64,000 bases of DNA from ZC4RG29 sp036563875 (GCA_036563875.1 DATCLO010000207.1:78912-142911); one strand, 5' to 3'; numbered from the stretch's first letter, positions 32,662 through 41,902 are shown. Made by a program: numbers and translations. The notes: generated by a model from the letters alone, not told the origin.

Positions 32662-34203
32662 TTACGTCTTTTCGGCAGGGAGTTCGCCTTTTACCATACT
32701 CATGATGTCGTCTACATACTCGCGGGAATTCGAAAGCCGAGGCACTTTGTTTTGTCCTCCAAGCTTGCCGCGCCGTTTCATCCAGTTGTAGAACGTACCT
32801 TCTTCAACACGGTGCAGCCGCGGGAGTGTCAACGCAAGGTCGTTCGAACGCTTGGCGTCGTAATCCGAGTTGATTTCACGCAGGGTCTGATCGAGTATGA
32901 GCGTAAATTCGTCGAGACTGGAAGGCGCTACTTTGAATTCGACGATCCATTCGTGGCTTCCTTTCTTTCCTTCTTCAAGGAAGACGGGCGCTGCCGTAAA
33001 ATTGCTGATCTCCGCGCCGGTGAGTTCACAGGCGCGTGTGATGGCTGCTTCCGCATTTTCCACGATAACCTCTTCTCCGAACGCGTTGATGAAATGCTTG
33101 GTGCGGCCTGTGATCCTGATGCGGAACGGAGAGAGTGATGTGAACTTCACGGTGTCGCCGATGTTGTATCGCCACAAGCCAGCGTTCGTTGTGATGATCA
33201 TCGCGTAGTTGGTTCCCAGCTTCACTTCATCCAGACCGATCGCCCGCGGGTTTTCTTTTTCGATTTCGTCCATGGGAACGAACTCGTAGAAGATGCCGTA
33301 GTCGAGCATCAGCAGCAAGTCCTCGCTTCCTGATCGATCCTGAATTCCGAAGAAACCTTCACTCGCATTGTAGGTTTCCCAGTATCGCATTGTGCTGCGG
33401 GGAATGAGATTCTGGAACAGGCTACGGTATGGACCAAATGAAACAGCACCATGGAAGAAGACCTCGAGTTGTGGCCATACTTCTGTGATGTTTTGCTTGC
33501 CAGCAATGTCTGTAACGCGCTGGATGAGCAGAAGCGTCCACGTTGGCACGCCGGATATGTTGGTGACGTTGACGCCCGCTGTCTCGCGCGCCATCTTTTC
33601 TATTTTTTCTTCCCAATTGCTCATGAGCGCCGTCTCAAGACTAGGTGTTCGAATGAACTGCGCCCAGTGCGGAAGGTTCTGCATGATCACCGCTGAAACG
33701 TCGCCGTAATATGAACTTGCGCTGGGATCATATTCGTTGATCTGGTGGCTGCCACCGACCGCGAGACCTTTTCCATCGAAAATCCTCGTGTCAGGGAAGT
33801 TGTTCACATAAATGGAAAGAAGATCCTTACCCCCCTTGAAGTGACAATCCTCAAGCGCCTCCTGTGAAACGGGGATAAACTTACTCCGTGCGTTTGTGGT
33901 CCCTGAAGATTTTGAAAACCATTTTATCTCCGTAGGCCACAGCACGTTTTGTTCACCCCGCATGACACGGTGGATGTAGGGAAAAATTTTCTCGTAGGTA
34001 TGAATGGGCACCCGTTCGCGGTATTGCTCGTAGTTGCGGATGTCGCGAAAACCGTGTGCCTTACCAAACTCGGTTTGTTCGCCCATTTGCAGGAGCTTCC
34101 GCAGAAGTTCTTCCTGAACCTCATGAGGGTATTTCATGAAAAGCTCAATCTGATGAATGCGCTTTTTCATGACCCAGGTCAGTATGGAATTGATAATGCC
34201 CAT
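32662..34203 (-). CDS. GH3-family acyl-adenylate ligase-like protein
   Basis: A 513-residue protein of the GH3 family, which in plants joins amino acids to auxin or jasmonate through an acyl-adenylate. The ATP-binding region 'KSSGTTNARSKFIPVS' (about 94-109), 'YNASEGFFGIQDR' and 'GLWRYNIGDTVKFTS' are the three family motifs. Bacterial members are common in Bacteroidota and their substrates are mostly unknown. Operon with the CoA-transferase (14-base gap) suggests carboxylic acid activation. Confidence 0.9.
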   Translation of the reverse strand: MGIINSILTWVMKKRIHQIELFMKYPHEVQEELLRKLLQMGEQTEFGKAHGFRDIRNYEQYRERVPIHTYEKIFPYIHRVMRGEQNVLWPTEIKWFSKSSGTTNARSKFIPVSQEALEDCHFKGGKDLLSIYVNNFPDTRIFDGKGLAVGGSHQINEYDPSASSYYGDVSAVIMQNLPHWAQFIRTPSLETALMSNWEEKIEKMARETAGVNVTNISGVPTWTLLLIQRVTDIAGKQNITEVWPQLEVFFHGAVSFGPYRSLFQNLIPRSTMRYWETYNASEGFFGIQDRSGSEDLLLMLDYGIFYEFVPMDEIEKENPRAIGLDEVKLGTNYAMIITTNAGLWRYNIGDTVKFTSLSPFRIRITGRTKHFINAFGEEVIVENAEAAITRACELTGAEISNFTAAPVFLEEGKKGSHEWIVEFKVAPSSLDEFTLILDQTLREINSDYDAKRSNDLALTLPRLHRVEEGTFYNWMKRRGKLGGQNKVPRLSNSREYVDDIMSMVKGELPAEKT

Positions 34204-34214
34204 CGCAACAATCT

Positions 34215-34222
34215 CAAAAATA
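34215..34222 (-). promoter_or_regulatory. -7 promoter element (TATTTTTG) of the GH3 operon
   Basis: On the minus strand TATTTTTG matches TAnnTTTG and ends 12 bases before the ATG. TTTG lies 12 bases upstream, closer than the normal spacing, so only the -7 is accepted. Confidence 0.55.
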
Positions 34223-34245
34223 GCGGACTTTTGGCAAATTCGACG

Positions 34246-35001
34246 CTAGGGATTGTCCCCCTGCTGGATGACCTTGGCGCGTCGCAATTCAAAGTTCTGG
34301 CCAAGGTAGACTTTCCGGACCTGCGGATCGTTGGCAAGATCTTCCGCAGTACCCGATTTGAACAATTTGCCATCTACCATCAGGTAGGCTCGGTCGGTTA
34401 TGGAGAGGGTTTCGTCCACGTTGTGGTCGGTAATAAGGATGCCGATGTTCTTGCTCTTAAGCTTGGAGACGATCGACTGAATTTCCTCAACAGCAATGGG
34501 GTCAACGCCTGCAAACGGCTCGTCCAGTAAGACGAATTTCGGATCCACTGCAAGCGCACGAGCGATCTCCGTGCGTCGACGTTCACCCCCGGAAAGAGAC
34601 ATACCCAGATTGTTCCGAACTTTCTGAAGGCTAAATTCATTGATCAACGCCTCCACCTTGTCGCGCCGTTGTTGTTTCGTATAGTCCCGCAGCTCCAACA
34701 CCGACATTATGTTTTCTTCAACCGTGAGCTTTCTGAACACCGATGCCTCCTGCGCTAGATAGCCTATTCCCCGCTTCGCACGCTGATACATCGGCAGCGC
34801 CGTGATTTCTTCGTCATCCAAAAAAATCCTCCCTTCATTCGGTTTGATGAGACCGACGATCATGTAGAATGAAGTAGTCTTGCCAGCTCCATTTGGGCCG
34901 AGCAATCCCACGATCTCCCCCTGACCGACCTCCACCGACACGTCGTTCACTACGGTGCGCGTCTTGTATTTTTTTACAAGATGTTCTGCTCTCAGTATCA
35001 T
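34246..35001 (-). CDS. lptB: LPS export ABC transporter ATP-binding protein LptB
   Basis: A 251-residue ATPase that powers LPS extraction by the LptFG permease. Walker A 'GPNGAGKTT' (35-43), signature 'LSGGERRRTEIARAL', Walker B 'FVLLDEPFAGVDP' and switch 'LITDHNV' are intact. The LptB-type 'FFDVDPI' motif region reads 'EPFAGVDPIAVEEIQ', so assignment over other ABC ATPases is good. It overlaps recJ by 4 bases (ATGA). Confidence 0.94.
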   Translation of the reverse strand: MILRAEHLVKKYKTRTVVNDVSVEVGQGEIVGLLGPNGAGKTTSFYMIVGLIKPNEGRIFLDDEEITALPMYQRAKRGIGYLAQEASVFRKLTVEENIMSVLELRDYTKQQRRDKVEALINEFSLQKVRNNLGMSLSGGERRRTEIARALAVDPKFVLLDEPFAGVDPIAVEEIQSIVSKLKSKNIGILITDHNVDETLSITDRAYLMVDGKLFKSGTAEDLANDPQVRKVYLGQNFELRRAKVIQQGDNP

Positions 35002-36701
35002 TCTATCCCTTTGATATCCTTAAGACGGAGCTGTATGCTCGTTGTCCCGTTATACGTATTTTCCTCGATATGAAATGCCAGGGAAAATCGCCCACCGGCC
35101 TGTAGTCTTTCATAATACTCCGCAAGATTGAAGCCAACAACCTGGAAGACGTTTTGCGCGCCTTCCTGACCCGCCAGGAAGCGAATGTGCTTTTCCTTGA
35201 ACCGGGAAAGCGAATTGAACACATAAACATTGTGGGCAACGAACACCGGTGTGGGGTTTTCAGGGCCAAATGGCGCCATCTGCTTCAGGATGTTCACGAA
35301 TTTCGGTGTAATCGCGTCGAAATGGACCTCCGTGTCAATATCAATTACGGGAATGAGCATTTCGGGCGTGAGGTTCGCCGCGACCACCTCCTCGAATCTT
35401 TGCCGGAATGCCGGTAAGTTATTCGGATCCAGGGTCAGTCCGGCTGCGTATTTGTGACCTCCGAATTTTTCCAGCAAATCACTGCAGGCACTGATCGCCT
35501 GGTACAGATCGAATCCGTGTATACTTCGCGCGGAGCCGGTTAGCTTGTCGTTGGAAGCTGTGAGTATGATAGTAGGCCGGTAGTATCGCTCCACGCATCG
35601 CGCCGCCACGATACCGATTACACCCTTGTGCCACGTATCCTTGAAGAGAACCGTCGATTTGGCAATGCGATGCGTTTCATCGCCTTCGATCATTTTCAGC
35701 GCTTCCTCGGTGATATTCAAATCATACTTCCTCCGCATGTCGTTGTTCTCATCCAACGCTGCGGCGAACGACTGAGCTTCTTCGACAGTCCGTGCCGTTA
35801 ACATCTTCACTGCCGCACTCGCGTGATCGATGCGACCTGCAGCATTGATTCGTGGGCCGAGTGTGAAGACAATGCCCGATACGTCCAATACTGATGTCAC
35901 TCCTGCAACATCCATCAACGCTTTCAGTCCGGGTGTTGGATTGGAGTTGAGTTTCTTTGTTCCAAAGTGGGCGAGCACGCGGTTCTCTCCGATGATCGGC
36001 ACAACGTCAGATGCAATGCTCACTGCGACGAGATCGAGATAACGGAACACTTCCTGTTCATCCCGATAGCGCCGAGCATAGGCTTGCATGAACTTAAAGC
36101 CCAGTCCGCATCCACTAAGTTCCTTGAATGGATAACAGCAATCTTCCTGCTTGGGATCAAGCACTGCAACGGCTTCGGGTACTACTGAGCCGGGCACGTG
36201 ATGGTCGCAAATGACGAAGTCTATTCCGTATTCCTTCGCAAGCCGCACCATGTCCATCGCCTTGATCCCGCAGTCTAGTGCCACGATAAGGGAAAAACCA
36301 TTATTGTGCGCCCACTCTATGCCTTCACGCGAAACACCATACCCTTCGCTGTACCGGTCGGGAATATAAATCTCGCAGTGATTGTAAAAGGTCTTGAGGT
36401 AACTGTATACCAATGCAACCGCTGTCGTTCCATCGACATCGTAGTCGCCGTAGATAAGAACGCGTTCCTGATTTCTGATCGCGTTGTTGAACCGCTCGAC
36501 CGCTTCGCTCATACCTTTCATAAGGAACGGGTCATGCAGCATGTCGAGGGTAGGACGGAAGAAATCGCGTGCTGATTCAAAGTTGTCGATGCCCCGTTGA
36601 ATGAGCACGGTGCACAGGTAGGGATTAACATTGATTTGGCGCGACAGTGCACGTATGGCCTCTTCCGGCGGTTTGCTGATGTAGCGCCATCTCTTTTTCA
36701 T
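34998..36701 (-). CDS. recJ: Single-stranded-DNA-specific exonuclease RecJ
   Basis: A 567-residue 5'-to-3' ssDNA exonuclease of the DHH family, used in recombination and mismatch repair. 'YGDYDVDGTTAV' (84-95, metal Asp cluster), 'CDHHVP' (165-170) with the DHH motif, 'GPRINAAGRIDHA' and 'GGHKYAAGLT' (DHHA1) are complete. A 4-base overlap puts it upstream of lptB in one transcript. Confidence 0.96.
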   Translation of the reverse strand: MKKRWRYISKPPEEAIRALSRQINVNPYLCTVLIQRGIDNFESARDFFRPTLDMLHDPFLMKGMSEAVERFNNAIRNQERVLIYGDYDVDGTTAVALVYSYLKTFYNHCEIYIPDRYSEGYGVSREGIEWAHNNGFSLIVALDCGIKAMDMVRLAKEYGIDFVICDHHVPGSVVPEAVAVLDPKQEDCCYPFKELSGCGLGFKFMQAYARRYRDEQEVFRYLDLVAVSIASDVVPIIGENRVLAHFGTKKLNSNPTPGLKALMDVAGVTSVLDVSGIVFTLGPRINAAGRIDHASAAVKMLTARTVEEAQSFAAALDENNDMRRKYDLNITEEALKMIEGDETHRIAKSTVLFKDTWHKGVIGIVAARCVERYYRPTIILTASNDKLTGSARSIHGFDLYQAISACSDLLEKFGGHKYAAGLTLDPNNLPAFRQRFEEVVAANLTPEMLIPVIDIDTEVHFDAITPKFVNILKQMAPFGPENPTPVFVAHNVYVFNSLSRFKEKHIRFLAGQEGAQNVFQVVGFNLAEYYERLQAGGRFSLAFHIEENTYNGTTSIQLRLKDIKGIE

Positions 36702-36740
36702 GGAACGGGGTTGGTGGTATAAGGGAAGCGCGTACGAGCG

Positions 36741-37526
36741 CTAGTTGATTTCGAAGTTCAGGGTACCCTTTTCCCCGGGTTTCCCATTCGGACCGTCGTA
36801 ACCGCTGTCGCCTGTCTGACCATTTCGGTTCTTCGGTCCAAGTCCAGGAGCGCCTGCATAACCTCGGCGGCCTCCAAAGCCAAAGTGGCCGCCGGTGCTT
36901 CTGAAGGTCATCTGCTTGCTGACAAGGGCGCGAACATCAGGACATCGTGAGCAGTTGATCGTAAGCCTTCCGCCGTTACCTCCATTTCCGCCGGCGCCGC
37001 CATTTCCGCCGCTTCCGCCGTTGCCTCCATTACAGTGGAGAGTTCCAGGGCTTCCACCACCGCCGTGTCCACCATCACCGCCCCTGCCGCCTACACCTCC
37101 TGACAGGTCTACAAGTACGTGACCCGTGAGGTATAACTGCTCGAAGTAAAGAAAGAGGTTGTTGCCGTTGCCTCCGTCCAGTCCGCGACCACCATCTCGC
37201 GCGTCAGCCCCATTGCGGCACGGCCCGGTAGCAGTGTCTCCGTTTTGGCCGTTCCTTCCCGGTGCGCCATCAATTCCGCGGCCGTCGATTCGGCTGCCGC
37301 TTCCCATATAGGCGACCTGTGCGCGAATAAAATTGTCCCGCTTAAGGGGGTTAAGCTTGATGCAGGACGAGTCCATCATGATGAGTGTGTCTGCGACGAT
37401 GATGTCTGATTCCTTCAACTCGTACACTTCATTAGGCTTAATGACGAGTGTACCCACCCTCACTTGCGCGGAGCCTGCTATGGATAGCAGCAACGCGCAG
37501 AGACACACCACTAAAAACTTACTCAT
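36741..37526 (-). CDS. Exported Gly-rich, collagen-like protein
   Basis: A 261-residue secreted protein with signal peptide ('FLVVCLCALLLSIAGSAQ'). An N-terminal beta segment ('RVGTLVIKPNEVYELKESDIIVADTLIM') is followed from about residue 75 by Gly-rich stretches: 'GRGIDGAPGRNGQNGD', a Gly/Asn block of (GGN)n type, and a C-terminal collagen-like 'GRRGYAGAPG...NGKPGEKG'. Several Cys may form disulfides. I recognise no family or function. The ATG at 37526 is chosen because it begins the signal peptide and fits the promoter. Confidence 0.75.
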   Translation of the reverse strand: MSKFLVVCLCALLLSIAGSAQVRVGTLVIKPNEVYELKESDIIVADTLIMMDSSCIKLNPLKRDNFIRAQVAYMGSGSRIDGRGIDGAPGRNGQNGDTATGPCRNGADARDGGRGLDGGNGNNLFLYFEQLYLTGHVLVDLSGGVGGRGGDGGHGGGGSPGTLHCNGGNGGSGGNGGAGGNGGNGGRLTINCSRCPDVRALVSKQMTFRSTGGHFGFGGRRGYAGAPGLGPKNRNGQTGDSGYDGPNGKPGEKGTLNFEIN

Positions 37527-37530
37527 TCCA

Positions 37531-37560
37531 CAAAAATAACCGGAACCCTGATTATACAAA
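37531..37560 (-). promoter_or_regulatory. Consensus promoter of the Gly-rich protein gene
   Basis: On the minus strand TTTG (37560-37557), 18 bases, then TATTTTTG (37538-37531). The ATG starts 5 bases after the -7 element, so transcription should begin at or beside the start codon. Confidence 0.75.
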
Positions 37561-37585
37561 AAATCGTGCCGCGCACCCGTGATTT

Positions 37586-37623
37586 CAAAAAAAAAGAGCG
37601 ACACAAATCTCGTGTAGCTCCTT
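37586..37623 (-). terminator. Rho-independent terminator after the SPOR-like gene
   Basis: On the minus strand a 9-base stem with one mismatch (GAGCTACAC with GTGTCGCTC, 37596-37620) and 7-base loop is followed by about nine T. It lies 26 bases after the SPOR-like stop. Confidence 0.82.
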
Positions 37624-37648
37624 TTCCTATTTCAATATCCTGAAGCGC

Positions 37649-38281
37649 TCATGATCCCGCGCCCTGCGGCCGATCTGAAACAACGCCTTCAAGTACATCT
37701 TTGATCTCTACGCGAGTGCCATCGCGATAGGGAACGATCCACGCATCTTTTACGCCCATTTCCCGCATGTATTTCTTGAAAGTATCTGCTTCCCAGTAAT
37801 CCCGGAAAATACCGATGGTTAAACGTTGTCCGCCATCTTCGCTGAGTTCGCCTCCAAAATTGGGATTGTTCTGGAAGTACTTGGAAAGATCCTTGTTCCT
37901 GAAAGCACCAATCTGCACTTTAAAGACAATCCCCTTCGAGAAATCCATGGGGTTAGGATTCTTGCTCATTTGTTCCAATTCAGCCCTTGCCGCGGACAGT
38001 TGGTTCTGCACCTGAGCCAGTTGGTTTTCCAAATCGGCAATGCGGGAATCCTTTGAGCTCATCGTCGATTGCAGTTGATTGACCCGCTGCGTCAGCGACG
38101 ATACCTGTGTGTCGGCTGCCTGTTTGTCTTCTTCAAGTTGTTTCAGATTGGCAGGGTTGCGCGCGTATTCCTTAGCCTTTTTTTTCCACTCCTTCTTCTC
38201 CTTCTTGGAGAGTTGGCTATAGCCTTCTGTCGATGCAAAAATCAGAGCCAGACAGAAGAGGAGGATGAGTTGCTTTTTCAT
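37649..38281 (-). CDS. Exported coiled-coil protein with SPOR-like C-terminus
   Basis: A 210-residue protein with a signal peptide ('QLILLFCLALIFASTEGYSQ'), a highly charged N-terminal stretch ('KKEKKEWKKKAKEYARNP'), a coiled coil (about residues 45-105, heptad-like Q/L/A) and a C-terminal domain with 'VFKVQIGAFRNKDLSKYF' and 'YWEADTFKKYMREMGVKDAWIVPY', resembling SPOR domains that bind denuded peptidoglycan. Function is inferred only from this domain. It has its own terminator. Confidence 0.78.
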   Translation of the reverse strand: MKKQLILLFCLALIFASTEGYSQLSKKEKKEWKKKAKEYARNPANLKQLEEDKQAADTQVSSLTQRVNQLQSTMSSKDSRIADLENQLAQVQNQLSAARAELEQMSKNPNPMDFSKGIVFKVQIGAFRNKDLSKYFQNNPNFGGELSEDGGQRLTIGIFRDYWEADTFKKYMREMGVKDAWIVPYRDGTRVEIKDVLEGVVSDRPQGAGS

Positions 38282-38334
38282 TGATGTGGGTTACGTTCAA
38301 AAAATGAAGATAAAAGTAACAAAATATTTTGAAA

Positions 38335-39756
38335 TCAACCACTTGCCTTCCCGGCACCCACCTTCAGGTTGCCCACCATGTTCGCCGGCTGCACCCATTC
38401 ATCGAACTGTTCCGGGGTCAAAAGACCGAGCTCCAGTGCGGCTTCGCGAAGCGTCTTATTCTCTTTGTGCGCCTTCTTGGCAATTCGCGCAGCGTTCTCG
38501 TATCCGATATGAGGATTTAATGCAGTTACAAGCATCAGGGAGTTTTCGAGGTGCCGGCGAATGACGGGTAGGTTAGGTTCGATACCTACTGCACAATTGT
38601 TGCTGAAGGAAACGCATGCATCACCTATGAGTCGGGCCGACTGCAGCACGTTCGCGGCAATCAGGGGCTTAAACACATTGAGCTCAAAGTGACCATTGCT
38701 TCCACCAACGGACACTGCCACGTCGTTCCCTATGACCTGAGCGCAGACCATAGTCATCGCTTCGGGTTGTGTAGGATTGACCTTTCCTGGCATAATGGAT
38801 GACCCGGGTTCGTTGTCGGGGATGATGATCTCGCCGATGCCACAGCGCGGTCCGGAACTCAGCATCCTGATGTCGTTCGCCACTTTCATCAGCGATACCG
38901 CTGCGCGCTTCAAAGCTCCGGAGAGTTCCACCATAGCATCGTGAGCTGCCAGTGATTCGAATTTGTTCGGAGCCGTGATGAACGGATAGCCCGTCAGTTC
39001 GGCTATCTTTTTCGCTACAAGAACGTCATATCCGGTTGGTGCATTAAGCCCGGTACCGACAGCGGTACCTCCTAACGCAAGTTCCCGTACACCTTCACGC
39101 GCTGACTCGATCGCGCGTATGGAATTGGCGAGTTGCTGCGCGTAGCCGGAAAACTCCTGCCCCAGCGTAAGCGGCGTCGCGTCCATGAAGTGTGTCCGGC
39201 CGGTCTTAACGATGTCATGAAATGCCCTGGCTTTTTCGGCCAGTGTTTGCTGAAGCAACTTCAACCCCGGCAATGTCACTTCCGTGACTTGTTTGTAGGC
39301 TGCAATGTGCATCGCCGTCGGGAATGTATCGTTGGAGGATTGCGACTTGTTAACGTCATCGTTGGGATGCAACACCTTCTTCTCATCCGCCAGCTTACCA
39401 CCGTTCAATACGTGAGCGCGGTTTGCGATCACTTCGTTGACGTTCATGTTGCTCTGCGTTCCGGAGCCGGTTTGCCAGATCACCAAAGGAAACTCCTCGT
39501 CGAGCCGACCTTCCAGGATTTCATCACATACACGGCTGATCAATTTTGACTTTTCAGATGGCAACACGCCCAGTTCTTCGTTGGCCAGCGCTGCAGCTTT
39601 TTTCAGTATAGCGAATGCGTGAATGATCTCCACCGGCATGCTGGCGGGTGAACCGATACGAAAGTTGTTTCGGGACCGTTCGGTTTGCGCGCCCCAGTAG
39701 CGCGTGGCGGGCACTTTTACTTCGCCCATGGTGTCCCTTTCAATGCGGAATTCCAT
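38335..39756 (-). CDS. fumC: Class II fumarate hydratase
   Basis: A 473-residue tetrameric fumarase of the TCA cycle (fumarate to malate). 'RIERDTMGEVKVPATRYWGAQTERS' is the start, 'GSGTQSNMNVNEV' the substrate loop, 'TGRTHFMDATPLTLGQEFSGY' and the signature 'GSSIMPGKVNPTQPEAM' contain the catalytic residues. Normal length; monocistronic, set between two terminators. Confidence 0.97.
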   Translation of the reverse strand: MEFRIERDTMGEVKVPATRYWGAQTERSRNNFRIGSPASMPVEIIHAFAILKKAAALANEELGVLPSEKSKLISRVCDEILEGRLDEEFPLVIWQTGSGTQSNMNVNEVIANRAHVLNGGKLADEKKVLHPNDDVNKSQSSNDTFPTAMHIAAYKQVTEVTLPGLKLLQQTLAEKARAFHDIVKTGRTHFMDATPLTLGQEFSGYAQQLANSIRAIESAREGVRELALGGTAVGTGLNAPTGYDVLVAKKIAELTGYPFITAPNKFESLAAHDAMVELSGALKRAAVSLMKVANDIRMLSSGPRCGIGEIIIPDNEPGSSIMPGKVNPTQPEAMTMVCAQVIGNDVAVSVGGSNGHFELNVFKPLIAANVLQSARLIGDACVSFSNNCAVGIEPNLPVIRRHLENSLMLVTALNPHIGYENAARIAKKAHKENKTLREAALELGLLTPEQFDEWVQPANMVGNLKVGAGKASG

Positions 39757-39786
39757 TGCTATTCGTTTAAATAAGGGTTCGCAAAA

Positions 39787-39812
39787 TAAAAAAGCCGGAC
39801 CTACTCCGGCTT
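39787..39812 (-). terminator. Rho-independent terminator of the PorE-like gene
   Basis: On the minus strand AAGCCGGA-loop-TCCGGCTT (39792-39812) forms an 8-base perfect stem with a 5-base loop, followed by a run of T and A. It ends transcription of the OmpA-family gene before fumC. Confidence 0.85.
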
Positions 39813-39833
39813 ATACTTAGGGCTAATTTTGGT

Positions 39834-41882
39834 TCAATCCCGGAAGTATTTATCCTCTTCATCCTGGTAGACTTCACCCGCTTCTTCCTGGATCGTCCGC
39901 GGCAGCACACCTACCTCCAGAATCTTGAATTCGGTTCGCCGGTTCTTTGCACGTCCTGCTGGATTGTCGGTGCCGTCCGGATTGGTATTGCGGGCGATGG
40001 GTTGCGTTTCACCATAGCCTTTAGCCGTCAGCCGGTCTGGCGATATGCCCTTGTTGATAAGGTACCGGACAGTGGATTCTGCACGGCGGCGAGACAGGTC
40101 GATGTTGTAGTCAAACGAACCAACACTGTCGGTGTGGGAACCCATTTCGATCTTGATCTCAGGGTTATCGATCAGCAGTTGGGCCAGCTTGTCAAGTTCC
40201 CTTGCAGCCTGCGGCTTGATGTCTGTGCTGTCAAATCCGAAGTAGATATTTTCGAGTACGAACTTCTCGTTGACTGCCTTGCGGTCGAGGATCATAATCG
40301 TATCCAGAGTGATGTTCGTCACCAGATCTTTTAATGTACTCGGATCAACACTCTTGCCCTTCATCGTCCACTCCTGTCGCTTGGTGAGGTATCCTTCGTT
40401 TTCAGCGACGAGGTTGTAATCTTCGTTTTCGTATACGCGGAAAAGGAATTTACCGTCATTGCCGGTGATATAATCCTGCATCGGTTCACCCCGGGAATCG
40501 AGAAGCGTTACGCGGGTGTTTGGCAGGATCTGAAGGTTTTCGTCCTTGTCTTTAAAATACGTAACGCCCTGCAGCGCGTAGTTGATCACCTTCAGATTGG
40601 GATCTTCATTCACGAACGTGTATATGTCGTCATCACCCTTGCCGCCTTCGCGATTAGAGGTGAAGAAACCACGATCGGCGCGGAACAGGAAGATGCCAAA
40701 GTCATCGCCCGTGCTGTTCATCGGCTGGCCGAGGTTTTCAATGACATTCTTGCCGTCGCGTCGGTTAACAACAAACAAGTCGAGACCACCGTATCCCGGG
40801 TGTCCATCGGAAGAAAAGTAGAGACGTCCATCTTCGGATACGTACGGAAACATTTCGTTGCCCGGAGTGTTGATCTCGGGACCCAGGTTGCGGATGCGCG
40901 TGAACCTTCCACGCGAATCCATTTGAGCAGAGTACAGGTCTGTTCCTCCCTGAGCATTTTTGTCCTGACGATTGCTTGCGAAGTATAAAGTCCGACCGTC
41001 GGGACTGAAGGCCGGCGTGGAATCCCACCCGAAGTTGCGCTCAAGCTCGGTAGCGTTTTCTCCGCGATACTGCACGTTCACTGGCGCGTTGATCTTCTGC
41101 GGTTCAGACCACTCGCCATTGCGCCAGCGGACAAGATACAGGTCGACGTCTTCGCCGCCGTTTTTCTTGTTGGTGTTACCCTTTGCGAACACCATGATGC
41201 GACCGTCTGGCGTGAAGGTTACACAACCCTCATTGCGAATTGGATCATTGATAGGTGAGGGAAGTGCCTGCACCGTTGCTACATCCACATTGGCACCGCG
41301 GGTTGCGACCTTGTAAAGGTCAGAGTATGGAGTGCCTGTGGCTTCGTAAATTTTTCCGTTGCCCCGGTTGCTTGAAAAGTACAGTTCATTGTTGAGGTAC
41401 ACCGGTGCATACTCAGCTGCAGGTGTATTGATCAACTCCAGATTCTTCACACGGTAGTAATTGGCACTGCCGTTGAGTTTCTCCAGGTAGGTCAATCCTT
41501 CGAGCTCAGCGCTTGCCCGTTCTTTTAGTGCCTGGGCGGTAGTGTTCTTTATCAGCTCATCAAGTTCACGACGTGCCTCCTGGTATTTGCCATTGGACTT
41601 GAGCGACTGAGCATAGTAAAATCTTACAGTGTCTCGATTGATGCCCCGCCCGCCGGCATTAGTGTAATAGCGTTCGGCGTCCTTAATCCGGTTTGACAAT
41701 CGGTAGGACTCGGCGACCATATAATTATAGTAGCCGTTCTGGGGGTTGTCGGCGAGCAGCTTGGTATACAGGTCAATGGCAGTCTGGTATTTGCCCAGCT
41801 GAAACGCCTTAGTAGCCTTTTTCTCCGTTCCGCACGCCATGACCAGCAGTGCAATAACGGGAAGGAGCGTAATGAGCCTCAT
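39834..41882 (-). CDS. PorE-like outer-membrane lipoprotein: TPR, beta-propeller, CRD, OmpA
   Basis: A 682-residue lipoprotein (lipobox 'LLVMAC', Cys17). Domains in order: TPR repeats (about 20-120, 'AFQLGKYQTAIDLYTKLLADNPQNG'), a PD40 beta-propeller (about 150-430, with 'FSPDGRTLYFASNR' and 'VSEDGRLYFSSDGHPGYGG'), a carboxypeptidase-regulatory-like fold ('ITGNDGKFLFRVYENEDYNL'), and an OmpA/peptidoglycan-binding domain ('IYFGFDSTDIKPQAARELDKL', 'GSHTDSVGSFDYN'). This order is that of T9SS PorE; other OmpA-family Bacteroidota proteins share it, so the T9SS role is likely but not proven. The ATG at 41882 is chosen as start of the signal peptide. Confidence 0.82.
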   Translation of the reverse strand: MRLITLLPVIALLVMACGTEKKATKAFQLGKYQTAIDLYTKLLADNPQNGYYNYMVAESYRLSNRIKDAERYYTNAGGRGINRDTVRFYYAQSLKSNGKYQEARRELDELIKNTTAQALKERASAELEGLTYLEKLNGSANYYRVKNLELINTPAAEYAPVYLNNELYFSSNRGNGKIYEATGTPYSDLYKVATRGANVDVATVQALPSPINDPIRNEGCVTFTPDGRIMVFAKGNTNKKNGGEDVDLYLVRWRNGEWSEPQKINAPVNVQYRGENATELERNFGWDSTPAFSPDGRTLYFASNRQDKNAQGGTDLYSAQMDSRGRFTRIRNLGPEINTPGNEMFPYVSEDGRLYFSSDGHPGYGGLDLFVVNRRDGKNVIENLGQPMNSTGDDFGIFLFRADRGFFTSNREGGKGDDDIYTFVNEDPNLKVINYALQGVTYFKDKDENLQILPNTRVTLLDSRGEPMQDYITGNDGKFLFRVYENEDYNLVAENEGYLTKRQEWTMKGKSVDPSTLKDLVTNITLDTIMILDRKAVNEKFVLENIYFGFDSTDIKPQAARELDKLAQLLIDNPEIKIEMGSHTDSVGSFDYNIDLSRRRAESTVRYLINKGISPDRLTAKGYGETQPIARNTNPDGTDNPAGRAKNRRTEFKILEVGVLPRTIQEEAGEVYQDEEDKYFRD

Positions 41883-41902
41883 ATGCCGCAATGCCTTTTT
41901 AT

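Noticed and set aside
36895..37122. A Pro-rich open frame on the + strand
   Set aside because: Pro codons are the complement of the Gly codons of the collagen-like gene; a shadow.
38300..38334. Palindrome CAAAATATTTTG as terminator of the SPOR-like/fumC junction
   Set aside because: Entirely A/T, no GC stem, and too short to be convincing.
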